Counted from the stretch's first letter, positions 36,022 to 44,608 are shown. The stretch: 64,000 bases of DNA from Alphaproteobacteria bacterium (GCA_018823745.1 JAHJHR010000004.1:124001-188000); one strand, 5' to 3'. Notes: generated from the letters alone by a model not told the origin. A program made the numbers and translations.

Positions 36022-36444
36022 AGTGATTTCTGGACTCCCGAGACCGTGAAGGCCCGCCTCGCCGAGGCGGCGGACAGCCTGCGCCGGCTGCCCTCGGCGC
36101 GGCTGAAGGCGCGGCTGACCGCCTGGCCGGATGTGGTGCAGGCCAGCGCCGATGCCTATGGCTATGACGATGCGGCGATGCGCCCCGCTGCCCCCGGACC
36201 GGCGGCGATCAGCCGGATGGACGAGGCGCTGGACTGGCTGTTCGCCATCGAGGCCGGGGCGCGGCGCATCCTCTGGGCGCGGGCCATGGGGGTGCCGTGG
36301 CGCCGGCTGGAGGATATGGACGGGCGCAGCCATGTTACCCTGAAGCGGGTGCAGGACCGGGCGCTGGCCGAACTCGCTAGCCACTTGAATGCCAAGCCAA
36401 AAGCGAAGATGCCTTGCATCGCCCTGCATTCCCGGAATACCTGA
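36019..36444 (+). CDS. DUF6362 family phage-associated protein
   Basis: This 141-aa protein begins MSDFWTPETVKARLAEAADS, and has RRLPSARLKARLTAWPDVV, a mid-region DEALDWLFAIEAGARRILWARAMG, and a helix-turn-helix-like VPWRRLEDMDGRSHVTLKRVQD. DUF6362 proteins accompany terminase genes in alphaproteobacterial prophages and may act as small DNA-binding or packaging factors. The start is complicated by a tandem 15-bp repeat at 35992-36021, which carries two extra in-frame ATGs and two GGAGG sites. Confidence 0.75.
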   Translation: MSDFWTPETVKARLAEAADSLRRLPSARLKARLTAWPDVVQASADAYGYDDAAMRPAAPGPAAISRMDEALDWLFAIEAGARRILWARAMGVPWRRLEDMDGRSHVTLKRVQDRALAELASHLNAKPKAKMPCIALHSRNT

Positions 36445-36516
36445 TACCCCGAAGTAAATGCGTGCGAAGGCTGGCACCGGGGCGTTTAGTTTGTAAAACA
36501 GGCCACCGCCGATTGT

Positions 36517-36542
36517 CCCCGTGACAAAGATTTGTCGCGGGG
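36517..36542. promoter_or_regulatory. 12-bp inverted repeat before the GNAT gene
   Basis: CCCCGTGACAAA and TTTGTCGCGGGG are separated by two bases, with one T-G mismatch. The near-perfect dyad lies 41 bases before the likely GNAT start, so it could be an operator. The two-base spacer and lack of a T run argue against a terminator. Confidence 0.45.
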
Positions 36543-36582
36543 CGCGTCGGCTGATCTTCCGAAGCTGCGAGTGGGCGACTGG

Positions 36583-37473
36583 ATGGTAAGTGAGATCGTG
36601 ATTCTGGGCGGTGCCTCTGTTGAGGGCCCGGTTACCGCTGAGGCGCTGGATGGCTTCCTGGCGCGCCATGCCGACAGTTCGATGTTCCTGCGCTCCAATC
36701 TGCGGCGTGGCGGCCTGGTCGATGGCGATGATCCCTTCCAGGGTCTCTATGCGGTGTCGCTGGCCAGCGATGGCATTGCCGGGGTGGCGACGCATTACTG
36801 GAACGGCATGGTCGCCCTGCAGGCCCCCGATGATGCGGCGGCGCTGGCCGTTGCGGTGGTCGGGGCCAGCGGCCGGCCGGTGAAGGGCTTCATGGGGCCG
36901 CGCGCCCAGGTCGTCGCCGCCCGCACGGCGCTGGGTCTGGATGAGCGCGCCGCCCGGCTCGACAGCAAGGAGCGGCTCTTCGCCCTCGATCTCGCCGAGA
37001 TGCTGGTACCCGATCCGCTGAATCGCGGCCTCGTGACCTGCCGTCCGCCGCAGGAAAGCGAGATGAACCTGATGATCGAATGGCGCATTGCCTATGCCAT
37101 CGATCAACTGGGCGACCGCGATACCCCGGCGCTGCGCCGCCAGGCGAAGGAGGATATCGCCCGGTTCTGCGCCGAGAATAACAATTGGGTGCTGCTGCGC
37201 GAGGACCGCCCGGTCGCCTATGCCGCCTTCAACGCCACTCTGCCCGACATGGCGCAGATCGGCGGCGTGTGGACCCCGCCGCTGCTGCGCGGCAACGGCT
37301 TCGCGCGCTATTGCGTGGCTGGCGCGCTGCTGGAGGCGCGCGAGAAGGGCGTTGCCCGCGCCGTGCTGTTCACCGGGCGCAGCAACTGGCCCTCGGTGCG
37401 TGCCTATGAGACGCTGGGCTTCGTCGATGTCGGCGATTATTCGCTGGTTCTGTTCGAGCAGGAAAATTCCTGA
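36583..37473 (+). CDS. GNAT family N-acetyltransferase
   Basis: This 296-aa protein starts MVSEIVILGGASVEGPVTAE. The N-terminal half is a degenerate acyltransferase-like domain; the C-terminal half is a GNAT domain with the acetyl-CoA loop LLRGNGFARYC and NWPSVRAYETLGF. Substrate is unknown. It lies between the DUF6362 gene and the terminase genes but looks like a cellular gene in length and codon use. A TTG at 36532 is an alternative start but falls within a hairpin. Confidence 0.82.
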   Translation: MVSEIVILGGASVEGPVTAEALDGFLARHADSSMFLRSNLRRGGLVDGDDPFQGLYAVSLASDGIAGVATHYWNGMVALQAPDDAAALAVAVVGASGRPVKGFMGPRAQVVAARTALGLDERAARLDSKERLFALDLAEMLVPDPLNRGLVTCRPPQESEMNLMIEWRIAYAIDQLGDRDTPALRRQAKEDIARFCAENNNWVLLREDRPVAYAAFNATLPDMAQIGGVWTPPLLRGNGFARYCVAGALLEAREKGVARAVLFTGRSNWPSVRAYETLGFVDVGDYSLVLFEQENS

Positions 37474-37543
37474 GCCGGTAAGTACGAACCCCTTCCGCGC
37501 TTTCGAAAATCCCGCCATTATCGCTCTACGCTGAGAGTTGATG

Positions 37544-37573
37544 CGCCCGCCGGTCCCCACCGGCGGGCGTTTC
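37544..37573 (+). terminator. Rho-independent terminator after the GNAT gene
   Basis: A perfect 11-bp inverted repeat (CGCCCGCCGGT / ACCGGCGGGCG) encloses a CCCC loop and is followed by TTTCGCGTTT. It ends the GNAT transcript 70 bases after the stop, before the terminase genes, and so separates cargo from the packaging operon. Confidence 0.7.
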
Positions 37574-37602
37574 GCGTTTGAACCTAACCCCGCGAGACCG
37601 CC

Positions 37603-38073
37603 ATGGCCGATGCCAGACTTGCCACACAGCGCCGGCAGCGGCGCTTTCTGCAGCATCTGGCCGATACCGGGAATGTCTCGGCGGCCTGCCGGCTGGCGAA
37701 GCTGGAGCGCGGCACGGCCTATCAGTGGCGCAGCCAGGATGCCAATTTCCGCCGCCGCTGGCAGGAAGCGCTGGATGCCGCCGTCGACGCGCTGGAAAGC
37801 GAGGCCCGCCGGCGCGCCATTGAGGGCGTCGACCAGCCGCATTTCCACCAGGGCCAGGTGACCGGCACGGTGAAACGCTATTCCGACGCGCTGCTGATGT
37901 TCCTGCTGCGCACTCACCGGCCTGACCGGTTTGCCGAGCGCGCTAATCCGGCCCCCCATCTGGCAGAGGAGACCGCGAATGACCAGGATGCCGCCCGCGC
38001 CGAACTGGAGCGCCGCCTCGATCGCCTCGCTGCCGGTGACGACCCGGCGGATGATGCTGGGCGGGCTGAGTGA
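37603..38073 (+). CDS. Phage terminase small subunit
   Basis: This 156-aa protein has an N-terminal helix-turn-helix (RFLQHLADTGNVSAACRLAKLERGTAYQWRSQD), then the conserved FRRRWQEALDAAVDALESEARRRAIEGV and DALLMFLLRTHRPDRF. These are typical of terminase small subunits, which recognise the packaging site. It overlaps the large-subunit gene by 95 bases. Confidence 0.88.
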   Translation: MADARLATQRRQRRFLQHLADTGNVSAACRLAKLERGTAYQWRSQDANFRRRWQEALDAAVDALESEARRRAIEGVDQPHFHQGQVTGTVKRYSDALLMFLLRTHRPDRFAERANPAPHLAEETANDQDAARAELERRLDRLAAGDDPADDAGRAE

Positions 38074-39310
38074 CGAGGATATTGCCCGGCTGCTGTTCGA
38101 CTGGCGCTTCTGGGCGCGCCCCGCCCAGCTTGCGCCCTCGGGGCGCTGGCGGGTCTGGCTGATCCTGGCCGGGCGTGGTTTCGGCAAGACCCGCGCCGGG
38201 GCCGAATGGGTGCGCCAGCGCGTTGAGGCCGGCCGGGCGCGCCGGGTCGCGCTGGTCGGCGAGACGGCGGCCGATGTGCGCGGCGTGATGATCGAGGGCG
38301 AGAGCGGTCTGCTGGCCATTGCCCCGCCCTGGAACCGGCCGCGCTGGGAGCCGTCGAAACGTCTGCTGACCTGGCCGAACGGGGCCATCGCCACGGCCTA
38401 TAGCGCCGATGACCCGGAACAGCTGCGCGGCCCACAATTCGATGCCGCCTGGGCCGATGAGCTGGCGAAGTGGCGTTACCCGGCGGCCTGGGACAATCTG
38501 ATGTTCGCGCTCCGTCTGGGCAGCGATCCGCGCTGCGTCGCCACCACCACGCCGCGCCCGCGCCCCTGGCTGCGCCCGATCCTGGCCGATCCGGCGGCGC
38601 GGGTGACGCGTGGCTCGACCCGCGACAACGCCATGAACCTTGCCCCCGGCTTCCTGGCCGAGATCCTGCGCCGCTATGAGGGCACGCGCCTCGGCCGGCA
38701 GGAGATTGACGGCGTGCTGCTGGAGGATGTGCCGGGCGCACTCTGGCCGGCCGCCCTGCTGGAAGCGGCACAGGAGAGTGCTGCGCCGGAGCTGGTGCGC
38801 ATCGTCGTCGCGGTCGATCCGTCCGGCACCGGCGGGGCGGAGGAGGCGGGTGACGAGATCGGCATTATCATCGCCGGCCGCGATGCCGAGGGCAGGGGCC
38901 ATGTCCTGGCCGACCGCTCGGCCCGGCTCAGCCCGGCCGACTGGGGCCGGGCGGCGGTTGCGGCGTATCACGAATTCCGGGCCGACCGGCTGATCGCCGA
39001 ACGCAATTTCGGCGGCGCCATGGTCGGCCATGTCATCGCCACGGTGGATGCCGGCGTGCCGGTCTCGCTGGTCACCGCCAGCCACGGCAAGCGCGTGCGC
39101 GCCGAACCGGTCGCCGCTCTGTACGAGCAGGGCCGGGTAAAGCACCTGCCCGGCCTGTCGGCGCTGGAGGCGCAACTGGCGGGTTTCACCCGCGACGGCT
39201 ATCACGGTACCGGTTCGCCCGACCGTGCTGACGCTTTGGTCTGGGCGCTCTCCGACCTGCTGCTCCGGCCCGGCCTCGCCGGGTCAGCGGAGCTGGAAGG
39301 GTTTTACTGA
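37979..39310 (+). CDS. Phage terminase large subunit (ATPase/nuclease)
   Basis: This 443-aa packaging motor has Walker A LAGRGFGKTRAGAEW, Walker B DAAWADELAKW, and a C-terminal nuclease with VAVDPSGTGG, IAERNFGG and the C-terminal Asp in DRADALVWAL. N-terminal LLFDWRFWARPAQLAP matches the terminase type of alphaproteobacterial prophages and gene-transfer agents. The ATG at 37979 has gaggag seven bases upstream and keeps the N-terminal SLPVTTRR motif; ATG 38051 is the alternative. Confidence 0.93.
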   Translation: MTRMPPAPNWSAASIASLPVTTRRMMLGGLSDEDIARLLFDWRFWARPAQLAPSGRWRVWLILAGRGFGKTRAGAEWVRQRVEAGRARRVALVGETAADVRGVMIEGESGLLAIAPPWNRPRWEPSKRLLTWPNGAIATAYSADDPEQLRGPQFDAAWADELAKWRYPAAWDNLMFALRLGSDPRCVATTTPRPRPWLRPILADPAARVTRGSTRDNAMNLAPGFLAEILRRYEGTRLGRQEIDGVLLEDVPGALWPAALLEAAQESAAPELVRIVVAVDPSGTGGAEEAGDEIGIIIAGRDAEGRGHVLADRSARLSPADWGRAAVAAYHEFRADRLIAERNFGGAMVGHVIATVDAGVPVSLVTASHGKRVRAEPVAALYEQGRVKHLPGLSALEAQLAGFTRDGYHGTGSPDRADALVWALSDLLLRPGLAGSAELEGFY

Positions 39311-39386
39311 GGGGACGAATTGTTTTGTACGGATTTTTATTGTAAATAATTATTCTGTATCTATATCAAAGGAAGGAGTTCTCTGC

Positions 39387-39656
39387 ATGACAGTCAAACC
39401 GATATACCTTGGTCTCTTATTCGCAATGGTCGTGGTTCAGCACAAGACCGTGCAGAATTTTTCGAACGACCCAATGCAACCAGCGCCGCAGGTGGCGCTT
39501 GATGACTTGACGGTATCTTCCGGTTCGTCGATTTCGGTAACAGAAGCAACAGCCTTCCAAGTTTTCGGCGGTTACGATATTGAAAATCAAATGGAACTAG
39601 AGGCTGAGCGACGCAAGTATGTGCTGGTTGCGGCTCCGTTTTCTCGCGGCGCATAG
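39387..39656 (+). CDS. Small AT-rich cargo gene (moron-like) of unknown function
   Basis: This 89-aa protein starts MTVKPIYLGLLFAMVVVQHK, with one N-terminal hydrophobic helix and a polar tail; no family is recognised. The SD (aaggag) is strong. The gene and the 76 bp before it are AT-rich, unlike the terminase and portal genes on either side, as is usual for genes added to a phage genome with their own promoter. Confidence 0.6.
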   Translation: MTVKPIYLGLLFAMVVVQHKTVQNFSNDPMQPAPQVALDDLTVSSGSSISVTEATAFQVFGGYDIENQMELEAERRKYVLVAAPFSRGA

Positions 39657-39852
39657 ACGATACTTGCTCCGCTAGCTGGCGCTCTCTCCCCCCTCATCCA
39701 GCTCCGGGTAAGGTGCTGACGCGCCAACCCTCCGCATCCCTCTCCCCTTCCGGTGCGAGGGATTTCTTTATGCGTTACCTCTCTATTCCATCGCCACCCT
39801 TTGTGGAGCTGGGTGAGGGGGAAAGTGCCACTGAAAGTTCTCCCACATATCT

Positions 39853-39938
39853 CGTCACCCTCGGGCTTGACCCGAGGGTCCAGCCGCCTGTGCGGTTCGC
39901 TCGGTCAATGGATGGTCGGATCAAGTCCGACCATGACG
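39853..39938. repeat. Bipartite palindromic repeat, family A, copy 1
   Basis: The 86-bp unit has a first hairpin CCCTCGGGcttgaCCCGAGGG, a central segment containing TCGGTCAATGGA, and a second hairpin GGTCGGatcaagtCCGACC, with CGTCA and TGACG at the ends. Three other copies lie at 42016, 44609 and 46770, all between head and tail genes. The design is that of a REP doublet (BIME-like). Confidence 0.85.
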
Positions 39939-39962
39939 AATCTCTTATTGCCACTTCCTCAG

Positions 39963-40066
39963 ACCGTCACCCCCGGCCTTGTGCCGGGGGTCCATGGTTC
40001 CGCTCACTGGATGCCGGTTGAGCAGGCTGCGCCCTGGACCCCCGCAACAAGTGCGGGGGTGACGGT
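39963..40066. repeat. Bipartite palindromic repeat, family B, copy 1
   Basis: The 104-bp unit has a first hairpin CCCCCGGCcttgtGCCGGGGG, then the conserved TCCATGGTTCCGCT, TGGAT and GAGCAGGCTG core, and a second hairpin CCCCCGCAacaagtGCGGGGG, ending in TGACGGT. Other copies occur at 41887, 60301 and 62483, so this family is not limited to the phage block. Confidence 0.85.
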
Positions 40067-40100
40067 CAGAGTGAGCCACCCCCCACCTGAAAGGACGCCC

Positions 40101-41438
40101 ATGCCCATCACCGATATCCATCCGGCCCACGCGGCGGCGTTGCAGGGCTGGGCGCGGCTGCGCGATTGCGTGGCGGGGGAGGAGGCCGTGAAGGCAAGGC
40201 GGGCTGAATACCTGCCGCGCCCCGGCGGGCAGACGGAGCGGGCCTACCGGGCCTATCTCGCCCGCGCTGTCTGGTATGGGGCGACCGAGCGCACGCTGCG
40301 CGGGCTGGTGGGAGCGATCTTCCGCCATCCGCCTGTGGTCGAGGCGCCGAAGAGCCTGCTGGCCCGGCTCGACGATCTGGCGCCGGACGGGCGGCCCTTC
40401 GAGACGCTGGCGCTGGCCGTCACGCGGGAGACGGCACTGCTCGGCCGGCACGGATTGCTGGTGGACCGGCCGGCGAAAGGGGCGGGCGATCCCTATCTTG
40501 CCTCCTATCCGGCCGAGGCGATCTGCGACTGGCAGCTCGGCCTGCGCGAGGGACGCCAGCGCCTGGTCCGGCTGGTACTGCAGGAAGCCGATGAGACCTA
40601 CCGCGAGCTGCTGCTGGATTCCGCCGGGCACTACCGCGTGCGGCTGTGGCGGCGGAAAGGTCCGCGCGGCACCGCCTATGCCATCGCCGAGGAACATCGC
40701 CCGACCCGCGATGGCCAGCCGCTGGAGGTGATCCCCTTTGTTTTCCTGGGGGCGAGCAATACGGGGCCAGCCATCGAGAAGCCGCCGCTGGCCGACCTTG
40801 CCGGCATGAACCTGGCGCATTACCGCAATTCGGCCGATTACGAGCAGTCGCTGTTCCTGACCGGCCAGCCGACCCCCTGGATATCCGGCCGGCTGGAGGC
40901 GCGCGAGCGGCCCAACGCCATCGGCAGCGGCACGATCTGGTATCTCCCGGAGGGCTGCCAGACCGGCATGCTGGAATTCACCGGCGCCGGCATCGAGGCG
41001 CTGCGCCAGGCCATGCTGGACAAGGAGGCGCGCATGGTCCAGCTCGGCGCGCGCCTGCTGGAAGCGCCGAAACGCGCCGCAGAAACCGCCGAGGCGGTGC
41101 GGCTGCGCGGCGAGGCCGAGGCCTCCACCTTGTCCGTGCTGGCGCAGAGCGTCGGCCGCGGCCTGACCCAGGCGCTGCGCCATCTGGCGTGGTGGCGCGG
41201 CCTCGATCCCACCCAGGAGACAGGGGGCGTAACAGTGCGGCTGAACAGCGATTTCGTCGAGGCCCGCCTGTCCGCCCCCGAACTCCAGGCGCTTGTCGCC
41301 GCCTGGCAGGCCGGCGCGATCAGCCGCCGCACCCTCTACGACAATCTGCGCGACGGCGAGATCGTCCCACCCTCCCGCTCCTTCGAGGAGGAGCAGGAAA
41401 TGGTCCAATCTCAACCGCTGGAGGAGGTCGCCGAATGA
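40101..41438 (+). CDS. DUF4055-type phage portal protein
   Basis: This 445-aa protein starts MPITDIHPAHAAALQGWARL, after an SD (gaaagga). The DUF4055 pattern YLPRPGGQTERAYRAYLARA, ERTLRGLVGAIFRHPP and ALLGRHGLLVDRP is present, and the C-terminal half has GAQ-like LGARLLEAPKRAAETAEAVRLRGEAEAS, typical of this portal group. The portal is the ring through which DNA is packaged by the terminase. It is coupled to the next gene by an ATGA overlap. Confidence 0.88.
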   Translation: MPITDIHPAHAAALQGWARLRDCVAGEEAVKARRAEYLPRPGGQTERAYRAYLARAVWYGATERTLRGLVGAIFRHPPVVEAPKSLLARLDDLAPDGRPFETLALAVTRETALLGRHGLLVDRPAKGAGDPYLASYPAEAICDWQLGLREGRQRLVRLVLQEADETYRELLLDSAGHYRVRLWRRKGPRGTAYAIAEEHRPTRDGQPLEVIPFVFLGASNTGPAIEKPPLADLAGMNLAHYRNSADYEQSLFLTGQPTPWISGRLEARERPNAIGSGTIWYLPEGCQTGMLEFTGAGIEALRQAMLDKEARMVQLGARLLEAPKRAAETAEAVRLRGEAEASTLSVLAQSVGRGLTQALRHLAWWRGLDPTQETGGVTVRLNSDFVEARLSAPELQALVAAWQAGAISRRTLYDNLRDGEIVPPSRSFEEEQEMVQSQPLEEVAE

Positions 41439-41878
41439 CCGAGATGCTTGAGGATGCCGAAGCCCTGCACACGGCCCTGGCCGAGACACAGGCGGCACTG
41501 GAGCAGGCGCAAACCCGCGTCGCCGCGCTGGCGCTGGAGGCTGATTTCCGCGCTGCTGCCCATGCGGCGGGGCTCCGCCCCGGTGCGGTGGCCGAAGCGC
41601 TGGCGATGGCCTCTGAAAGCGTTGCGGTCGATGGTACGGGGCAGCCGGTTGCTCTGGAGACTGGCGGGCCGGCCGATCTCGCCGCCTGGCTTGCCGGGCA
41701 GCGCGAGGCGCATGCCGGGTGGTGGCCGGATTCCTCCGGCGGCGGGGCGGAAGGGGCGGGTGCTGTACTCGCCGGCGGCATCACCCTGACCCGCGACCAG
41801 GCCCGCGACCCCGCCCGCTACCGTGCCGCCCGCGAAGCATCCACCCGCACCGGATTGCCGCTGGCGATACTGGGGTAG
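41435..41878 (+). CDS. Phage head protein, scaffold candidate
   Basis: This 147-aa protein starts MTEMLEDAEALHTALAETQA, a coiled-coil helix, followed by RVAALALEADFRAAAHAAGLRPGAV and an acidic, Gly-rich middle. Position between portal and coat genes, coiled-coil N-terminus and C-terminal LTRDQARDPARYRAAREAS fit a scaffold-like phage protein. The family is not certain. Translation is coupled to the portal gene. Confidence 0.6.
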   Translation: MTEMLEDAEALHTALAETQAALEQAQTRVAALALEADFRAAAHAAGLRPGAVAEALAMASESVAVDGTGQPVALETGGPADLAAWLAGQREAHAGWWPDSSGGGAEGAGAVLAGGITLTRDQARDPARYRAAREASTRTGLPLAILG

Positions 41879-41886
41879 CCCCCCAT

Positions 41887-41988
41887 CCGTCACCCCCGCA
41901 CTTGTTGCGGGGGTCCATGGTTCCGCTTGCTGGATATCGGTCGAGCAGGCTGAACCCTGGATTCCCGGCACAAGGCCGGGAATGACGG
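41887..41988. repeat. Bipartite palindromic repeat, family B, copy 2
   Basis: The first hairpin is CCCCCGCActtgttGCGGGGG, the second ATTCCCGGcacaagGCCGGGAAT, with the same core as copy 1. It starts nine bases after the scaffold-candidate stop. Confidence 0.85.
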
Positions 41989-42015
41989 CTGTTTTGTGCA
42001 GCCACTCCCTCCCCT

Positions 42016-42101
42016 CGTCACCCTCGGGCTTGACCCGAGGGTCCATCCGTCTGTGCCAATCGCTCGGTCAATGGATGGTCGGATCAAGTCCGACCATGAC
42101 G
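42016..42101. repeat. Bipartite palindromic repeat, family A, copy 2
   Basis: This copy matches copy 1 across both hairpins and differs mainly in the linker between them. It lies 27 bases after family-B copy 2 and 52 bases before the coat-protein start, filling the space between the two genes. Confidence 0.85.
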
Positions 42102-42152
42102 ACTGAGTAATTTTCTGCCCCACGCATATTCCCTCAACAGGAGATACCGCTC

Positions 42153-43331
42153 ATGGCCAATTCGCTCGGCGCGTATAACGCCACCTTCTTTGCGCAGGAA
42201 GCGCTGATTCAGCTGGAAAAGGCGCTGGGTCTCGCCAGCCGGGTCTATCGCGGTTACGAGGCGGAGCGCGCCAGCTATGGCGTGGGCGACACGGTGAATG
42301 TGCCGGTGCCGTCCAGCTTCGCCGCGCAGGACCATGCGCCGGGCAGCGGCACCACGGCGCAGGATATCGAGGCCGGCACGGTGCCGATCCGCCTCGACCG
42401 CCACAAGGAGGTGAAATTCGCCGTCAGCGACCGCGACCTCGCCTATGCCTCGGAGCGCATCATCGATGATCATCTGCGCCCGGCCGCCTATGCGCTGGCC
42501 GATTCGATCGACCAGGATCTGTGCGGCCTCTACCGCTTCGTGCCCTGGGCGGTGGATGTGACCGGCAGCGCCGGGGCCGGCTGGGTAACCTCCCCGCGCC
42601 GCCGCCTGCGCGAGCTGATGGTGCCGGTGGATGATGGCAATCTGCATCTGATGGTCGATCCGGCCATCGAGCAGGATTTCCTTGGCCTCGACATCTTCCA
42701 TGCCGCGCTGGTCACCGGCGGCACGGCGAACCAGGATGCGCTGCTGCGCGGCAGCCTGGGGACGCGCTTCGGTGCTGAAATCTTCGTGAACCAGAATGTC
42801 CGCAGCCATGCCGCCGGCACGCTGGTCGCGTCGGGCAGCGATCTGGAGGGCGTGCTGGATGGGGCGGTGGCGCGGGGGGCGGCCAGCATCGCCGTTGACG
42901 GTTTCGCCGATGGCGCCACGGTGAAGGCCGGCGACAGCTTCACGATTGCCGGCCATGCCCAGCACTATGTTGCCACCGCCGATGTCACGCTGGCCGGCGG
43001 GGCGGGGAGTATCCCGATCTATCCGGAATCCGTGCGGGCCTATGATTCCGGCGCGCTTCTCACCTTCGAGACCGGGCCGGAGAGTTTCAGCGCCAATCTG
43101 ATGTTTCATCGCAATTTCGCGGCGCTGGTGCTGGCCCCGCTGCCGGCCACCGGCGACGGGCGTGGCGCGCAGATCGAGACCGTGACCGACCCGGTGACCG
43201 GCCTCAGCCTGCGGGCGCGCATGTGGTATGACGGCGACACCGCGACCAATTTCGTCGCCCTCGACGTGCTCTACGGGCTGACCGTGCTGGATGGAAATCT
43301 CGCCGTCCGCCTCCGCCGTCCGCTGGCGTAA
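42153..43331 (+). CDS. Major capsid protein, P22 coat-like
   Basis: This 392-aa coat protein starts MANSLGAYNATFFAQEALIQ. The N-terminal pattern (LEKALGLASRVYRGYE), VGDTVNVPVP, and RLDRHKEVKFAVSDRDLA, together with GTANQDALLRGSLGTRFGAEIFVNQNV, follow the P22-type coat family rather than the HK97 gp5 family with its prohead protease. No protease gene lies upstream, in line with a P22-like assembly route. Confidence 0.87.
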   Translation: MANSLGAYNATFFAQEALIQLEKALGLASRVYRGYEAERASYGVGDTVNVPVPSSFAAQDHAPGSGTTAQDIEAGTVPIRLDRHKEVKFAVSDRDLAYASERIIDDHLRPAAYALADSIDQDLCGLYRFVPWAVDVTGSAGAGWVTSPRRRLRELMVPVDDGNLHLMVDPAIEQDFLGLDIFHAALVTGGTANQDALLRGSLGTRFGAEIFVNQNVRSHAAGTLVASGSDLEGVLDGAVARGAASIAVDGFADGATVKAGDSFTIAGHAQHYVATADVTLAGGAGSIPIYPESVRAYDSGALLTFETGPESFSANLMFHRNFAALVLAPLPATGDGRGAQIETVTDPVTGLSLRARMWYDGDTATNFVALDVLYGLTVLDGNLAVRLRRPLA

Positions 43332-43335
43332 AACC

Positions 43336-43821
43336 ATGGCGCTGGTGGTGGAGCAGGGCGGCGGCAGCGATCCCGCCGCCAATGCCTATATCGATCTCGC
43401 CTATGCCGATGCGCATCACGCTCTGCGCGACCGTTCCGGCTGGGCGGGCAGTGCCGAGACCAAGGCGGCTGCCGTGCTGGCGGCCACCGAGTATCTCGAC
43501 CTCAGCTTCCGCTGGCGGGGCGAGCGGCTGATCCCTGGCCAGCCTCTGGGCTGGCCGCGCCGCCTGGCCCGCGATGATGAGGGCGTGGTGCTGGCCGGCG
43601 TGCCGGCCGTACTGCGCCTCGCCTGCGCCGAGCTTGCCTGGCGGGCGCTGTCCGGCCCGCTGCTGCCCGATCTGGCAGCCGGCGGCCGGCCGGTGCGCGA
43701 GAAAGTGGGGGAGGTGGAGCTGGCCTATGCTCCCGGGGCCTCTGCCCTCCCCCGCTTTCCCGCCATTGAGCGGCTGCTGGCCGGGCTGGTGCGTCCCCCC
43801 GATCCGATGGAGAGAGCCTGA
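43336..43821 (+). CDS. Head-tail connector (DnaT-like domain protein)
   Basis: This 161-aa protein starts MALVVEQGGGSDPAANAYID, followed by AYADAHHALRDRSGW, then RWRGERLIPGQPLGWPR and AVLRLACAELAWRAL. This is the pattern of phage proteins labelled putative DnaT-like or head-tail adaptor. Position right after the coat gene supports an adaptor at the portal vertex. The stop overlaps the next start (TGATG). Confidence 0.75.
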   Translation: MALVVEQGGGSDPAANAYIDLAYADAHHALRDRSGWAGSAETKAAAVLAATEYLDLSFRWRGERLIPGQPLGWPRRLARDDEGVVLAGVPAVLRLACAELAWRALSGPLLPDLAAGGRPVREKVGEVELAYAPGASALPRFPAIERLLAGLVRPPDPMERA

Positions 43822-44177
43822 TGAACCTCCCTGACCGCATGGCCGACAGCGCGTTGCGGCTGATCCGCGAGGCCGGGGCCAGCCTGATCTATCGCCGCAT
43901 CGTGCCGTCCTTCGATCCGCTGACCGGCGCCACTTTGCTCGCCAGCGAGGATTTCGCTGTGACCGGCGTGGTGCAGGAGGCAACGCCCGGCCGGCTCGAC
44001 GACGCGCTGGTCCGCCACGGCGACCGCTTCGTGCTGCTCGCCGCCGAGGGGCTGCCGGTGGTCCCGGCGGCCGGAAGCGCCGTGACGCTGGATGGCGAGG
44101 ACTGGCCGATCCTGCATGTCGGCGCGATCCGGCCCGGTGACCGCGCCATCGCCTGGCGCCTCCAGGTGCGGCGATGA
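43821..44177 (+). CDS. Phage head-closure/neck candidate
   Basis: This 118-aa protein starts MNLPDRMADSALRLIREAGA. Its beta-rich body (VTGVVQEATPGRLDDALV, VRHGDRFVLLAAEGL, LDGEDWPILHVGAIRPGDR) resembles head-closure knob proteins of siphophages. I do not recognise a named family. It overlaps both neighbours by one and four bases. Confidence 0.65.
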   Translation: MNLPDRMADSALRLIREAGASLIYRRIVPSFDPLTGATLLASEDFAVTGVVQEATPGRLDDALVRHGDRFVLLAAEGLPVVPAAGSAVTLDGEDWPILHVGAIRPGDRAIAWRLQVRR

Positions 44178-44581
44178 ACCTTCAGGATATCCGCCGCGCC
44201 GTGCAGGCGCATTTCGCCGAGGGCTGGGGGGCGGAGACACCCATCGCCTGGGATAATCTGGCGGCCTCTCCCGCGACAGCACGGGCCCCCTGGGTGCGGC
44301 TCAGCCTGTCCGGCTCGGCCGGGCGGCAGGTGACGCTGGGGGTTGCCGGCAACCGGGTGTTCCGCCGGCGCGGCCATGTCTTCGTGCAAATCTTCACGCC
44401 GCTGAACACCGGCCCCGACCGCGCCGCCACCCTCGCTGACCGTGCCGCCGCCCTGCTGGAGGGTGCCGCCCTCGACGGCATCATTTTCACCGCCGCCGAT
44501 ATCCGCCAGACCGGCGAAGACGGCCAGGGCTGGTGGCTCACCATGCTGGCCGTGCCCTATCAGGCCGACAGCGTGGTGTGA
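44174..44581 (+). CDS. Tail terminator candidate (DUF4128-like)
   Basis: This 135-aa protein starts MNLQDIRRAVQAHFAEGWGA and contains PWVRLSLSGSAGRQVTLG, RRRGHVFVQIFTPLNTG and ILEGAAL-type ALLEGAALDGIIF. The pattern matches DUF4128 proteins, likely tail terminators that cap the tube at the head end. The last gene of this head cluster, it is followed by a family-A repeat. Confidence 0.78.
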   Translation: MNLQDIRRAVQAHFAEGWGAETPIAWDNLAASPATARAPWVRLSLSGSAGRQVTLGVAGNRVFRRRGHVFVQIFTPLNTGPDRAATLADRAAALLEGAALDGIIFTAADIRQTGEDGQGWWLTMLAVPYQADSVV

Positions 44582-44608
44582 GGGTACTCGCCTCGCCACC
44601 TCCTATAT

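Larger units (their letters stand above)
39657..40100. other. Intergenic region with terminator-like hairpin and two bipartite repeats
   Basis: This 444-bp gap between the small cargo gene and the portal gene holds a terminator-like hairpin (ATCCCTC/GAGGGAT, 39736-39763, followed by TTCTTT) and then one A-family and one B-family palindromic repeat. An in-frame extension of the portal gene runs through these repeats but shows no protein similarity. No other gene is supported. Confidence 0.7.

Noticed and set aside
35398-38394. A 998-codon open frame on the reverse strand across the early phage genes
   Set aside because: It lies opposite the small early genes, GNAT and terminase genes, all with clear homology or ribosome-binding sites. 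Its composition is that of a GC-rich antisense frame and no family motif is present.
39753-40100. N-terminal extension of the portal frame
   Set aside because: It translates a family-A and a family-B repeat. Portal similarity and a ribosome-binding site both start at 40101.
43821-44581. Relationship of the whole block to the HK97-type gene-transfer agent of Rhodobacter
   Set aside because: The coat is P22-like, the portal is DUF4055 type and no prohead protease is seen. Only the terminase resembles that group, so an orthologous relationship is not supported.
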